Assembly (NCBI GenBank): GCA_026168455.1
Contig: CM047428.1
Span: 86,446,594-86,510,593 of the forward strand
Reading direction: 5' to 3'
Length of the DNA: 64,000 nucleotides
From: Theocolax elegans
Taxonomy: Eukaryota; Arthropoda; Insecta; Hymenoptera; Cerocephalidae
Positions 53,201 to 63,197 of the stretch are shown piece after piece; within the stretch, counting starts at the first letter, position 1; every line of letters starts with the position of its first letter. The position numbers were made by a program, and so were the translations under genes. Below the pieces are notes generated by a model. It was not told the DNA's origin and searched no databases. It was given only the letters and a program-made list of their open reading frames with translations.

Positions 53201-54629
53201 CTCGATTCGGCATATTATTTTTACTATCGCGTGTATTGCGATTGCTAAAGATTTTGCAGCGGTAGACTTCGGGGACAATGTTCTCGTCTATCGAACACTT
53301 GGCACAGTATGCAAATCTCTCTTTCTATGATTCGTACCTTTTCATAAAAACAAATTTCCCGTATCCAATCAACATTTCATTACAATCTTTTTCAGCTGAA
53401 ATTTTCTCCCATTTATGCTTTTATTCTTTATCCAATACATTATTACGTTATTGTTATTATCATTATTTTTTCCTTACGACAACATTTCGTGGAAAAATCG
53501 TTGAAAAATCTTAGTAAAATCGTGGCTAATGAACAGAATTCGGGTTTTTGCAAGATATTTTTAAAAAATGCTTTAACTTTTAATAACATACATTAGATTT
53601 TTATAATTTGTTGTGCAAACACGACATTCGTTTTAAATTATTACAAAAAAATTATTCTTCGAGTATTATGTCTATGACGTTATCTTGAGGAGGTGATATA
53701 CCCGGTAGGTTACTGACTGAGCAAAAAAAATAATTATTACATTTATTTAACAAAATACGCATTTTTATACAAAACCCGATATACAGAAATTTTTTAGGGT
53801 ATCTTTGACGTATTGACCTGGAATTATGTAAAATGACTTGCTATTCAATTATCTAGTGCAGTTCTGTATTCGGGTTTTGCATAAAATTGCGTATTACATT
53901 TTTTAATTAAATGTAATAATTATCTTTTTTGCTCGATCGGTAACCCACCAGGTTGAGGTTGCAAAGAATAATTGAAACGTGTTTACAAATTTAAATTTAT
54001 AAGTCACATTTTTTTCAAATTTTCTAAGTTAAAATATTGTATCCATCAATTTTTTCATTTTTTTGATGTCGGATAATTATGTACACTCATTGTCATTTCC
54101 GACAGTACTCTGGTAGAAATAAATCAATTTTTATTATTTTAGGATACAGAATAATTTATAGCGTATTATATTTTATGCATTAAAAAAATGACAAGCTGTG
54201 TCTAAAAATAGGTTGAACATCAAATAGCTCAAATTTTATACCAATTTCTAAAAGGTGAATCAAGCGTATGGTTCGAAAAAATGATATATACGAAAAATTC
54301 CACCGTATGATCCGGTAGTCAAATAGCTGCGAAATCGACAAGCGTCGACATTGTCATCAAATGAAATTGATGTATTCTGAGCCCGAAAATGTAAATGTAA
54401 ATGAAGTTGTATATAATACCGAATTAACATGGTACCGTTTCGTTTGTTCACAGGAGAGAAGCCGTACAAGTGCAGCTGGGAGGGATGCGAGTGGCGATTC
54501 GCCCGATCGGACGAGCTGACGCGCCACTATCGCAAGCACACCGGCGCCAAGCCGTTCAAGTGCCGGCATTGCGACCGTTGCTTCTCTCGCAGCGATCATC
54601 TCGCCCTCCACATGAAGCGACACGTCTAA
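29070..54629 (+). CDS. luna: Krueppel-like transcription factor of the KLF6/KLF7 (luna) type, six spliced coding segments
   Basis: This spliced gene encodes a nuclear, sequence-specific DNA-binding transcription factor; KLF fingers bind GC-rich or CACCC-type sites. The join is 29070-29105, 29887-30057, 30555-30800, 31508-31719, 31843-32084, 54454-54629. Every junction has GT/AG ends and the phases agree, giving 360 residues. The N-terminal TCYEMERYL matches the TCLELERYL box of vertebrate KLF6/7. Residues 70-151 are serine-rich then acidic, and TPPSSPE lies at 169-175. The fingers are C279/C284/H297/H301, C309/C314/H327/H331 and C339/C342/H355/H359, with linkers HTGEKPY and HTGAKPF. Drosophila luna is the orthologue by family knowledge. 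The fingers alone would fit other KLFs, but the N-terminal box and the near-identity of fingers 2-3 to KLF6/7 decide it. The start exon is the uncertain part: a conventional 34-residue first exon probably lies upstream of the window. Confidence 0.93.
29106..29886 (+). other. luna intron downstream of the alternative first exon (781 bp)
   Basis: It is bounded by GTACGT and ACGCAG. It is AT-rich with a short CT tract near 29271-29285. No further exon-like segment is visible. Confidence 0.55.
29887..30057 (+). CDS. luna: luna exon encoding the N-terminal ERYL box
   Basis: The acceptor is ACGCAG ending at 29886 and the donor is GTCAGC at 30058. The exon has 57 codons in phase 0/0. It starts [13 protein letters not shown], which aligns with the second-exon start of vertebrate KLF6/7 (TCLELERYL), so this intron position is ancient. 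It continues with a proline- and tryptophan-containing stretch ([13 protein letters not shown]) and ends with IKME. LKDEP and IKME both fit the SUMO consensus hydrophobic-K-x-E. If the donor is not used, translation stops after five more codons (VSYH then TAA). Confidence 0.9.
30058..30554 (+). other. luna intron (497 bp)
   Basis: It starts GTCAGC and ends TATGTAG. It has a short GC-richer patch near 30168-30260 and is otherwise AT-rich. No other feature is seen. Confidence 0.85.
30555..30800 (+). CDS. luna: luna exon encoding the serine-rich and acidic region
   Basis: The acceptor is TATGTAG ending at 30554 and the donor is GTACCT at 30801. The exon has 82 codons in phase 0/0. The protein has a polar N-terminal part ([17 protein letters not shown]), a serine cluster ([20 protein letters not shown]), a possible SUMO site LKKEP (residues 136-140) and an acidic end ([11 protein letters not shown]). 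This composition is typical of a KLF transactivation region. No enzymatic or folded domain is visible. The frame stays open past the donor for about 150 bases, but that extension looks like intron (AT-rich, no family similarity). Confidence 0.88.
30801..31507 (+). other. luna intron (707 bp)
   Basis: It starts GTACCT and ends TCGACAG. It is very AT-rich, and no conserved-looking segment is seen. Confidence 0.85.
31508..31719 (+). CDS. luna: luna exon encoding the TPPSSPE motif
   Basis: The acceptor is TCGACAG ending at 31507 and the donor is GTAAAT at 31720. The exon is 212 bases, entering in phase 0 and leaving with two bases (AG) of a split arginine codon. It begins with an acidic run ([14 protein letters not shown]) that continues the acidic end of the preceding exon. 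[11 protein letters not shown] follows; the same TPPSSPE motif is found in vertebrate KLF6 and KLF7. The rest is serine- and histidine-rich, then an asparagine/leucine segment (VHNLNLHG). A stop codon lies at the donor itself, so intron retention would truncate the protein before the fingers. Confidence 0.9.
31720..31842 (+). other. luna short intron (123 bp)
   Basis: It starts GTAAAT and ends GTTGCAG. It contains a G-run near 31740-31748. It interrupts an arginine codon after its second base. Confidence 0.88.
31843..32084 (+). CDS. luna: luna exon encoding the nuclear-localisation region and zinc finger 1
   Basis: The acceptor is GTTGCAG ending at 31842. The first base A completes the split codon AG|A (Arg). 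The exon encodes an alanine/threonine/valine- and histidine-rich linker, a basic stretch (DTKRRIHKC) and finger 1 ([20 protein letters not shown], then RTH). It ends after G of the HTG|EKPY linker glycine codon at donor GTAAGC. The [16 protein letters not shown] core is characteristic of KLF family finger 1. Reading past the donor adds only KLLC and then a stop, so intron retention would give a protein with a single finger. Confidence 0.95.
33781..33795. repeat. Poly-G run
   Basis: Fifteen consecutive G residues after a GA tract; length is likely to be unreliable in the assembly. Confidence 0.9.
34130..34610. repeat. Second field of the GTTCCAAG / GATATTT degenerate repeat
   Basis: It carries the same phrases as the 21.3 kb field: ATAAGTTCCAAGTTTCCACTTTGTCAAAATATAAAATGGCGTTCCGATATTTC in degenerate relatives, again near 34370-34390 and 34480-34520. 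It lies in the long luna intron. Related phrases also occur at 6230-6410 (and its duplicate) and 45190-45550. Confidence 0.65.
35262..35318. repeat. TGG and GCTCCT repeats
   Basis: A TGG trinucleotide tract is followed by about five GCTCCT hexanucleotides. Confidence 0.9.
37680..37731. repeat. CAA/CAG trinucleotide repeat
   Basis: CAA units pass into CAG units. It lies inside the long luna intron, with no evidence that it encodes polyglutamine. Confidence 0.92.
37894..37938. repeat. (GGA)n microsatellite
   Basis: About fourteen AGG/GGA units in the long luna intron. Confidence 0.93.
39822..39881. repeat. (GAA)n microsatellite
   Basis: About eighteen GAA units with TAG/GGA interruptions. 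This intronic polypurine tract can form triplex DNA. Confidence 0.93.
40633..40671. repeat. (GA)n microsatellite
   Basis: A pure GA run of nearly 40 bases in a GC-richer island of the long intron. Confidence 0.94.
41522..41535. repeat. Poly-C run
   Basis: Fourteen consecutive C residues followed by CACCTCCACCTCC. Confidence 0.93.
43321..45549. repeat. Tandem duplication 2, copy 1 (about 2.2 kb)
   Basis: It starts GTAGTTAGATAATAATAACG and the same start recurs at 45550. It contains CT tracts (43700-43730, 43800-43842, 44608-44634), a GC-rich segment with a small hairpin (43603-43627) and an AT-rich tail of the GTTCCAAG/GATATTT repeat type. It lacks about 400 bases present in copy 2. It lies in the long luna intron. 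Confidence 0.93.
45550..48195. repeat. Tandem duplication 2, copy 2 (about 2.6 kb)
   Basis: It is collinear with copy 1, with small indels, different microsatellite lengths (AT tract 46421-46466 against about 14 bases in copy 1) and an extra segment at about 46712-47114. The tail (47300-48195) is almost identical to copy 1. Confidence 0.93.
46712..47114. other. About 400 bp segment present only in copy 2 of duplication 2
   Basis: Copy 1 joins GCGGG-CAAAT-CGAGGATG where copy 2 has this segment between GCGGG and CGAGGATG. No terminal inverted repeat or target-site duplication is apparent, so a deletion from copy 1 is more likely than a transposon insertion into copy 2. It has no coding content that I can support. 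Confidence 0.75.
53701..53952. mobile_element. Foldback (MITE-like) inverted-repeat element, 252 bp
   Basis: The left arm 53701-53788 and right arm 53862-53952 are reverse complements with roughly 85 percent matches, around a loop of about 73 bases. The outer ends read CCCGGTAGGTTACTG and, on the opposite strand, CCTGGTGGGTTACCG. The arms share GAGCAAAAA, TAATTATTACATTTA and AAAACCCGA. There is no ORF. Structure and length fit a non-autonomous foldback/MITE. No clear target-site duplication was found. When luna is transcribed, the intron would carry a long RNA hairpin. Confidence 0.7.
54454..54629 (+). CDS. luna: luna terminal coding exon with zinc fingers 2 and 3
   Basis: The acceptor is GTTCACAG ending at 54453; GA completes the linker glycine. 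Finger 2 is [19 protein letters not shown], then YRKH. Finger 3 is [17 protein letters not shown], then MKRH. The protein ends MKRHV-TAA, whereas the vertebrate paralogues end MKRH plus I or L. DNA-contacting helix residues RSDELTR and RSDHLAL are intact. The exon is GC-richer than its surroundings, as expected for constrained coding DNA in this genome. It lies 22.4 kb from the exon with finger 1. Confidence 0.96.
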
Positions 54630-54691
54630 TGTCCTCGAGAAATCCGAGGTTTAATCTTAACCCAACGGGTGGTACCCTCCACAAGGACTAC

Positions 54692-54795
54692 TACCACCAA
54701 CACCGCCACCACCACCACCACCACCACCACCACCACCACCAACACCACCAACACCACCACCACCAGTACCACGACCACCACGACCACCACTACCA
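54692..54795 (+). repeat. CAC/CCA trinucleotide tract just after the luna stop
   Basis: It begins about 60 bases past the stop and runs about 100 bases with AAC, AGT and ACG interruptions. One forward frame reads as polyhistidine and the reverse strand as polyglycine. It is not in the luna frame as histidine codons, so it is treated as UTR repeat rather than coding. Confidence 0.85.
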
Positions 54796-54828
54796 ACTCC
54801 CTTCCGAATCAAAACGAACCTAGTGAAA

Positions 54829-54834
54829 AATAAA
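54829..54834 (+). terminator. Candidate proximal poly(A) signal AATAAA
   Basis: This is a perfect AATAAA 200 bases after the luna stop codon and the first one downstream of it. Use is inferred only. Confidence 0.3.
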
Positions 54835-55281
54835 GCGCTCAACTCGATTATGTGATAATTGTTCATTGGATGATATCGCGCAAAAAGAAGGAGAAAAATG
54901 ATTATTAATCACCGTAGGTAGGGTACCGTCAGTCAGAGATAAAGAAGCGCGCATACGCAATGTATCACTGCCAACTTCGCGTTTTATTCGGTTACGAGAT
55001 TGCCAAAATATTAACGAACATAACGGGAATTAACGAGAAATCTCCCTCGAGAACGAAACAGACAGGATAAAAATGGGAGAGGAGGTCGACGTAAACACCG
55101 ATACGAACCTCAAATATGAGGACGGGTGATCTTTTCGTTAGGTATTGCGACACCTCATCAAACAATTGCTCGAGAGATGATACTAAAGAGGATACACTTC
55201 GATCGCGTACCATTCTCAACAATCAATGAGAAAGAGATAGTCGATATATGTCTTCGATAGGTTACCAATTGTTTAATAACT

Positions 55282-55358
55282 CGAGAGAACAAGAGTGAGA
55301 GAGTGAGAGAGAGAGAGAGAGAGATAGAGAGATAGAGTGAGTGAGAGATAAAGAGACA
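55282..55358. repeat. GA-rich microsatellite in the probable 3' UTR
   Basis: GAGA with GTGA and GATA interruptions, about 650 bases past the stop codon. Confidence 0.9.
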
Positions 55359-56191
55359 CACATACACAGAGACACGATTGCACCGCGAATGTCTTTAACT
55401 CCATACCGAAATGTCGTTTCATTCATTTATATACATATATATACACGTATATATGAAAGAAAAAATCTATCTCCATAGGAATACTTTACGTAATTAGCCT
55501 TCGTTTTACAATCACGCATTATATAGATTTTACCGGACAGTTTTAACATTTTCTATCATTACGAAAGAGTATTTCGATTTATCGCGCTGACCAGCGTACG
55601 TATATATGTATATGTATATATATAAACGACGAATATGCAAGTTGATATGTGGCTGATTGCATAGAAATCTATGATGCTCTCGTACGTGTTCTTTTTTTTC
55701 TTTTGTTTTTAGAATAACGAGGGAAGAACCGCTATCGGTATAACGACGGAACGAGACGAGACACGATTGATCGCGCACTAATGGATTCCTATGTCAGTCT
55801 TCCGACCAATCAAATTGGATGTATACACTTGTAGGGATCGCGTTCTAGTATTTCCAAACATTTGAAAAGTGAGAGTTGAAAGAAAAGACGTACATATATA
55901 TGTACGAATGGTCCGGTACTGCGAGCGATCTAGCCGATCGAGATAGCGCGGCACAAAAATGCAGGCATTTCGGTTGAATTGTCGAGTGCGACGAAACCAA
56001 CTTGACTAAAAGACGTTCCAAAAAGCTTACGTGGCCGCGTTGAAACGCTGCTGACCGCGGGCGAGGACGATGTTAGCTACGACTTTTTCCAATCCTTTTT
56101 ATACGCTAGATAAAAGAGACAAAGAAATTGATGATTAACAAAAAATAACATAGATGTATACCAACGCGTGTGCACGCAACCAAAAAAAGGC

Positions 56192-56194
<3 letters not shown>

Positions 56195-56222
<28 letters not shown>
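56195..56222. repeat. (GA)n microsatellite
   Basis: A pure GA run in the A-rich downstream block. Confidence 0.93.
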
Positions 56223-56225
<3 letters not shown>

Positions 56226-59200
56226 GAGTATACCATGCGAATTATGCAACCGAGAGGATTTTTTCTATTGTTCTTTTTTACACGTATAGATGACGCTGCT
56301 GATGCTGCTGATACTGCTGTTCTTCGCCAAAGTCGCGTTTCCGCAGCCACGAGGATGCAAAGCGAAATAACAAAAAAACAAGATAGCGTTGAATAGGAAA
56401 GGTGCGTACAATCATTTAGCGAGAAGGCGACAATAGAAGCAATTTTCAAAGCCCATATGCGGTGCCAAATGTCACAATTGTGTTATTGTTTTTTTCCCTT
56501 CTCCTTTCTTTTTTTTCGCATTCTTGCCCCTTGCGAAGAGAAGAGCGCGTGAGATGTATGGCACACACAAAATAATCCCCTTTACTACCGTGGTCGCGTA
56601 TATTTATATATCATTTTTTTGTATTTTTTTTAAACAAAAAGACACGTATAACACTACGAATTTTTGGTTCTTGCGCCTTTATTCCTCGAAAAAAAAAAAT
56701 ACGTGCGCGCTACTTCTCCGATCGCGAATCCGCGTCCGTTCGTCTGTTTATGGCCCAGTGTATCTTTTCACTATTATTTCACTTTTTTGTGTATTGATTT
56801 TCATCGTGAAACTTAAATTTGGCGGGTACTTTTTTTCGAAAAAAGGATAGTCCTTTTGAATCTGGACTGACTGGACCAACACAGGCGGATGGTGTTGCAA
56901 ATGTTTTACTCGAACGACGCCGGTACCGTTTCGTGCGTAAATTTTTAACCGCGAATTTCGACGTACGGTGATCGCGTGATTAGTCAAATGTCTTAAATAA
57001 TTTCTAGCTCAAATTTACTTATTATTATTTTGCTTTTTGACGAATCGTTACGCTATTCGAGTGATTGATTTTAGGAAAATAATTTTCTCTTTAATATAAT
57101 TATATATTTATATATATTATATACACACAAAAAATTGTGCAATAAATTCGCTTTGTTAGTAAAAATTTGTTACTTTCGCTCGAACGGCTTCCACTAGACG
57201 ATTCGTCAAAATTTCTCAAAATTAACGTAAGGCGTAGTGACAATTCTAGAAAATCATTTCTTACTAAAGAGTAAAATGAAAAAAAAAGAAAAAGAAAACG
57301 AATTTGATATACCTAACGTAAGATGTTTGCTAACCGTAAGGAAAACTTTTCGATGAAAAAAATTGTGCACACGTGCAATCGTCGACTATGTAGGATAAAG
57401 CTTCGATGTACAACGAATACAATTCCGAGGATTCGTTTGCGGGAAAAGGTAAAAAAATAAATAAATAAAACATTTGCAACTTTACGAAATAAAGAAAAAA
57501 ATAAAAAAAAGGGACTAAGAAAGCGAGAGAAACAAACAATCAATCATCTGAAAAGACTAGCCCCCACCTCACCCCCAGCCCCAATCGTCCGATAATCAAG
57601 CGAATAAAAAAGGAAGTATAATAAGATTTTAGATAAAGGAAGCAAACAAATATTCAGTGGCCAAATGCGTTAAATATCGTCGAGGGTATGATAATGCGAA
57701 GGTGTGAAGACAAACAAACAAAAAAAACATAAATAAGCGTTAATATACAGTGTGAACGTGGTTTGTGTACGTCGTGATTACGGGTCGATACGTAGAAGAG
57801 GATGGATGTATAACTATACGCGAATCTTAATTTTGCTCTTTGTTCTTATTTTTTCATGACAGGCCCTGCCATAAGGAAAAAAGGAACAAAACCAAACACG
57901 AAAACATTCCGTTGTAAACTCGCGTCATTCACACATAGTGGTATATAAAAGGAGAAAAAAAGAAGCGAAAAAAATAAAAAATAAGAAATCACTTACGCGC
58001 CGTCTCGTATGTGCGAGGCCTAAGGAAACCCAAACACACCCACACATACACACACACGCACATACACGCATTTTTTACACAGAAGAAAAAAAAGAAAGAA
58101 ACAAACACACGTACACGGATATAGACTCACAATGTTAAACAATTTCGATGTATAGATATCTATATGCATTTATATAAAACAACGTGTCTATATATAAGCA
58201 TATAGTATATGTATATATATATACACGTGGATGTGTATCGAATGAGAGACGTGAAAATGAAACAAAAAAAAATCCAAAAAAATATACTTAAATGAAACAA
58301 TGTGATTCCCGACATTCGATGCGGGACAATCATGCCACACTCTTCCAACCAAAACGAGTCAGTCTCGCGACGTATAGTCACCGTTTAACGCCATCGATAA
58401 GGATTAAAAAAACGTACTGCAACTCACGAAGATTTAAAAAGAAAAAAAAGAAAAAAAGGAAAAAATGATACCACACCGATTTCATAGTAGTCTAGTGTTT
58501 TTAGGAATTTTATACAGGCATGTAAAGACGATTATTAAAAATAACTAAAGGACAAGAAAGGATAAACAAAAAACACACTACCAACCACGTTACGGTGGGT
58601 AAAAAAGCAAAGTAAAACTTTTAAAGTATATAAATAAGACAGAATTAACGGCAAATCCAAGCGCATCTATGTTCTTAGCCAGCGATTTAAAAAAAAGTAA
58701 ATAAATATATATATATATACACTTAAGAAATGAAAAAAAAACCCATTTACGAGTCATAGAGAGCCAAGATCCAGTTTTAAAATACTTGCGTCGTTCGGAC
58801 GAATCATCGATTCGAAATGACGATTTCTCAACGGCGATCTTTATTATTATTATTCTTAAAAGAGGAAACGCGGAGTTTCAATTAAACAAATGAATTATAT
58901 ATTAAAAATATAAGTGAAACTATAAGTGAAAAGGGAATTTAAAAGTAACAAAAGCGTGCATAAACATTTTTTCTATTCTTTGCATTGCGTGCGCAGTTTT
59001 ATAGATCGATCGGTAGCCGTCTTCGAAGTAAGAAAGAAAAAGAATAAATATATAGGATAAAAAAATGGATAGGATGAAAACAAAAGACTTTTTCACGCGA
59101 AAGAGCCTAAAGGAATAAAGCACACAAGATTTACGAAACGAGAGACAAAGATAAAGTATATATACGAACACGCATATATTAATTTAAGATTCTTAAACGG

Positions 59201-59659
59201 TAGTTTAACGCTACGATGTCCCGGGATAATTCGCGAGCGAAATATTATTAAAAAAAGGAAGGAAAAGAAAGACGCGAGGGATAAATGTGTGTGACAAGAA
59301 TAGATAAACGTGCAAATACTAATAAAAGGAAACCGTAAGTAACGGGACAGACATAACATTCGCGTACACTTTTATTCCGTGATGAAAAGCAAAATGAGAC
59401 AAGAAGAAGGAGATTAAAAGAAAAAGTGAAAAAAAATTAAAATAAAAGAAATTCCGTACCTCGTTGTGTATACATCATCTATTTGTATAATTGTGAATAT
59501 AAGGTATAAGGGCGCATGATAATGTGATTTGTTATAAGTGTGATTTAATGAAAGAAAATAAAATAAACGTATAAAAAGTAAACATATTATCGGAAAAAAA
59601 CACAATTACACTATTTGAACCGACAGACACGACGAACGAACGCATTGATTATTGATCGA

Positions 59660-59693
<34 letters not shown>

Positions 59694-60007
59694 CGAATAT
59701 ACGCGCGCGCGCGCGTATTTTACGGCGTCGGAGACTTAGCGCGATCCGAGTGTGTAATTTTGTACTAACGGATAGTAAGAAAGAAGCAAAAAGAGAAGAA
59801 TTTAACTATGGATATATTTAAAAAAAAAACAAAAACCGTAAAAGGGATATGCGAGCGGGAGAAAAGAGGGATTGGCTTTATTACCATACTACAATACCAG
59901 AGACAGCGATACCTTTTTCAAAGACGTGAGCCTCGTGCAACGAATAAAAGAATATATATATATAATAAAATATGTATATATATTTATTTAAAAAATCAAG
60001 TAGAGGA

Positions 60008-60013
60008 AATAAA
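60008..60013 (+). terminator. Candidate distal poly(A) signal AATAAA
   Basis: This AATAAA lies about 100 bases before the A-rich to T-rich composition change near 60.1 kb. It could mark a distal 3' end of luna. Use is inferred only. Confidence 0.25.
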
Positions 60014-62348
60014 TAATTAAGTAAATTATTAAACGCGACACACAACCAAAAGATATCGTGAATCAAGATCGTAATAATTGAGTTTCAAAAGGAATAATAA
60101 TATTTAGATCGTGAGAGGACCGGAAACGTTAAATACGTCAGGGTGTTTCGCTGCACTGTACCGCCATTTTCTTTTCTCTGTGCATCGTTATCTTCTTATC
60201 CATATCGTAACCTGCTTCAAACATCTCTTGCATTATCATGTATCGCTTTTAATTTTACGTCGTTTCATTTTTTTCTTACGCAATACCGTGTGTAACATCT
60301 GTGTTACGGTTTAAGAGAAAATGTGAAGAAGTGATACCTAAATGTTATAATCGCTAATAATAATCGGTTTGATTTTTTCCACAAAATCTTTCTGCGATTT
60401 GCTTTGAAGATTATCTATATTTTTCAAAATATCTTTTATGATTCTTAAATATCACCATATAAACATCTTTCTATCTTATTTAGTAATCACGTCCAATTTT
60501 TTCAAACTTTTTGTTTAAATTTTAGTTACAATTTTCGAACTTTTCACGTATGCAGAACAATGTGGTATTTTACAAACCAAAAACGCAGATTTTACACACA
60601 AAAATGGAAAAAAAATTATTTTCACTCGAGATTTTGTCTTATATAGGTAAGAGTAAATCAATTTTTAGAATTTTTAATAAATGTATAGAATTCTTTTTCG
60701 AAAGAATCGTCAAACCTATACATTTTCAAATCATTTAAACAATCTTGCAAATCTCAAGTATTTTTTTGTTTATTATCGCCGATAACAAACAAAAATTGTA
60801 TTTTACTCAGAAGGTAATTAATTCTATTGAAAAGTATACAATGACACAAAAATTTGTACGTAAATAATTTATAATAACAAAAATTGAAATTGGTGTACCT
60901 TTACCTCGAGTTGCTTAACCACGTACAATACACGAACAAGCCGTTCGTCACTTTCTCAATTACGTACAACAATCGTGTTATACAAATCAATTTTACATAC
61001 ATTTTTTTCTCTTTAAATCACATTTAAATTTTAACATTTTGCTCGTAAACAATGTTATTTCCATCATAAACGTTTTTTGATACGAAATGATTTATTCAAA
61101 AAAATTGCTGAGCTCGAATATTTCGACCATAAATTAATATCGACGAACGTTACGTTTTCGGATGCGCGAAAAATAAGAAAGAAAGAAAAAAAAATAATAC
61201 CGAGGATCCTGCATTTACCTATGATTAACGTATCGAATTGAAAATTTTTAAGCTACATAATTCATACCGTCATCTTCCCTGTCGCGCTATCGATCATTCC
61301 AGGAGCTTTTCCTTCAAGAATAATCGCGAAAGCCCTTCGAATCTCTCTCCCTATATATATATAGGTATATAGTTTCGCTGGACACACATTCTCGAAGCCG
61401 TTTCCAATGTAATAACCGCACGCAATTCGCTACCTCTACTTTTTACTGTAAATTACCCACCCTTAATTCCCTTTACGTGTTTCGTGTCGCTCGCGCGGGG
61501 ATCAAAAAGCCAACCTCTTCGTCTTTTTTATATCCCGCAATTTTTTTACGACTTTTAACTCGCCCGTGTAAGCGGGAACGATTTTCCTCTTCTCCTCCTT
61601 TCTTTTCCTTTTTTTTATATATCTTTCGAACTATTTATTTCTTCGTACCGTTTTCTCCCTTATGTTTTTTATGCACCACCCTTTTATTTCTGCTTCTTTT
61701 CTTTTTTAATCCATCCGCGTTTCTTTTCCGAACGGATTATTTCCATTCTTGTAGCTAGCACGCGCCGTTCGAACTGCCGCGAATTCAGTATTACGGAAGC
61801 GAACGAAAAAAAAAAAAAAATAAAGAAGCAACTCGTCGTTTTTTTATTTCTCGCTGCGTGGCGAAATTCGGGGGTTGAAACGCACACATAAGTGAATTCC
61901 TAAGAATTGAAAGCATTAAAGCTCAGACGTGGAAACTTTCGGTTAACTCACTCGATATATGCTTTTTCTCTTTTTTATATGTATGTATAAAGCGCATACA
62001 AATTTTCGTTACTCCCAGTGTACAAAAGTGTAACGGGTTATACGAAGAATTGTTGATACGTATACACCATTTCCATTTTATAGATCTTTACAGCACTATA
62101 TCTTTACAGCGCGTTTCGTTTTGATACAAAGGATAAAGAAAATAAAGTTTTCTCGTCTGACGCGATTCTTCTTTTCGACTAACCGATGCGTCGGGCCTAC
62201 GACAACCGGCACTAAAAGAGAAAGACACAAATTGAAAAGTGAAAAATAAAAAATAAAATAAAACGATCTAGCAAGACTTGAAGCAGCAACGGATAAAGTG
62301 ATAACTTGCGCATTTCTTCTTACTTATACTACATATATAGATATATGT

Positions 62349-62400
62349 GCACACGCGCACACACACACACACATACACAAACACACAAACACAAACACAC
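62349..62400. repeat. CA-rich microsatellite
   Basis: CA dinucleotides with TA and AA interruptions. Confidence 0.92.
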
Positions 62401-63095
62401 GTATACACGCACCATTTGTAAAAATTCTTTTTTATTAACTGGATCCACGTCTCCGATGCTTCGTTGAAACCTACGCTGTTTTTTGTTAATAGCACGTTTC
62501 GTTACCTCGACGAATCCGAAATTGAAGCGCGCGGTAAATACACTTTTTTTTCACTAATTGTCGGTGCAACGTGTTACATTGTGCTTGGATCTTCTTTATA
62601 TTCGATGTCGCACAACGAGAGAATGAGAGAGCGAGAGAGCGCGCGCTTACGCAATATTTAAAGAATGAAAAAGAAGAAGACAGATGTAAGTCACCTACCA
62701 AAGATTCGTACAACATTGTTTACTTAGAGGGCGATGTATACCGAGTTCAAACTCTAAAGAGGTAAAGAGAGAGTAAGATGAAATTTCGATGAATATGTTC
62801 TATATTTTTATGTTGACTTTGTTTACAAATCTCTACATTACGTTTTATCATTGTCAATTTTTTTTCTTTTATACGTATACATTAAGAAGAAAAAAAACGT
62901 TGAATATTTTTCCCCTTTTTATCCGATAGACATTGTATTTACGCGTAAATGACGAAGAAAAATAAAAAACGAAACTAAGATGTATTATTAAATAATCCGC
63001 GGACACGTGCATGTAATCGTTGTTTTATTATATATATATATATTATTGCGGATACCTTCGATTCGAGTCCTCCAAGGGCTGAGCGAAGAGGTGAA

Positions 63096-63197
63096 ACACA
63101 CGCACACACACGCACGGACACACACACACACACACACCTACGAACAAACTACACACACACATACACGGAGAGAGAAGGAGAGAGAGAGAGAGAGAGC
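63096..63197. repeat. CA tract followed by GA tract
   Basis: CA-rich to about 63165, then GA to 63197. Confidence 0.92.

Larger units (their letters stand above)
32085..54453 (+). other. Long luna intron (22.4 kb) splitting the zinc-finger domain
   Basis: The donor GTAAGC directly follows the finger-1 exon and the acceptor TTCACAG directly precedes the finger-2 exon. The split glycine codon (G|GA) restores the HTGEKPY linker exactly. I found no second coding gene on either strand inside. It carries a degenerate repeat field (34.1-34.6 kb), the 43.3-48.2 kb duplication, the 53.7 kb foldback element and many microsatellites. GC-richer islands near 40.4-41.1, 48.6-49.3 and 52.1-53.1 kb could be regulatory. 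Other stretches (32.1-33.6, 36.0-37.2, 38.6-40.0, 41.8-43.3, 49.6-52.1 kb) are plain AT-rich DNA. Confidence 0.9.
54630..60110 (+). other. luna: Probable long luna 3' UTR and immediate downstream sequence
   Basis: No ORF worth calling follows the stop. A-runs dominate the + strand from about 57.2 kb to 60.1 kb, then the bias flips to T-runs, which suggests one transcribed unit ending near there. Candidate AATAAA signals are at 54829, 59557, 59562, 59943 and 60008. Pumilio-type TGTATATA words occur at 55613, 58210 and 59973, but all lie in AT microsatellites, so they carry little weight. The exact 3' end cannot be fixed from sequence. A short form using 54829 is equally possible. Confidence 0.4.

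Noticed and set aside
54657..54866. Glycine-rich minus-strand frame after the luna stop
   Set aside because: It is the reverse of the CAC/CCA repeat.
63055..63085. Possible tRNA T-arm (GATTCGAGTCC)
   Set aside because: No complete T stem, anticodon arm or acceptor stem can be drawn around it.
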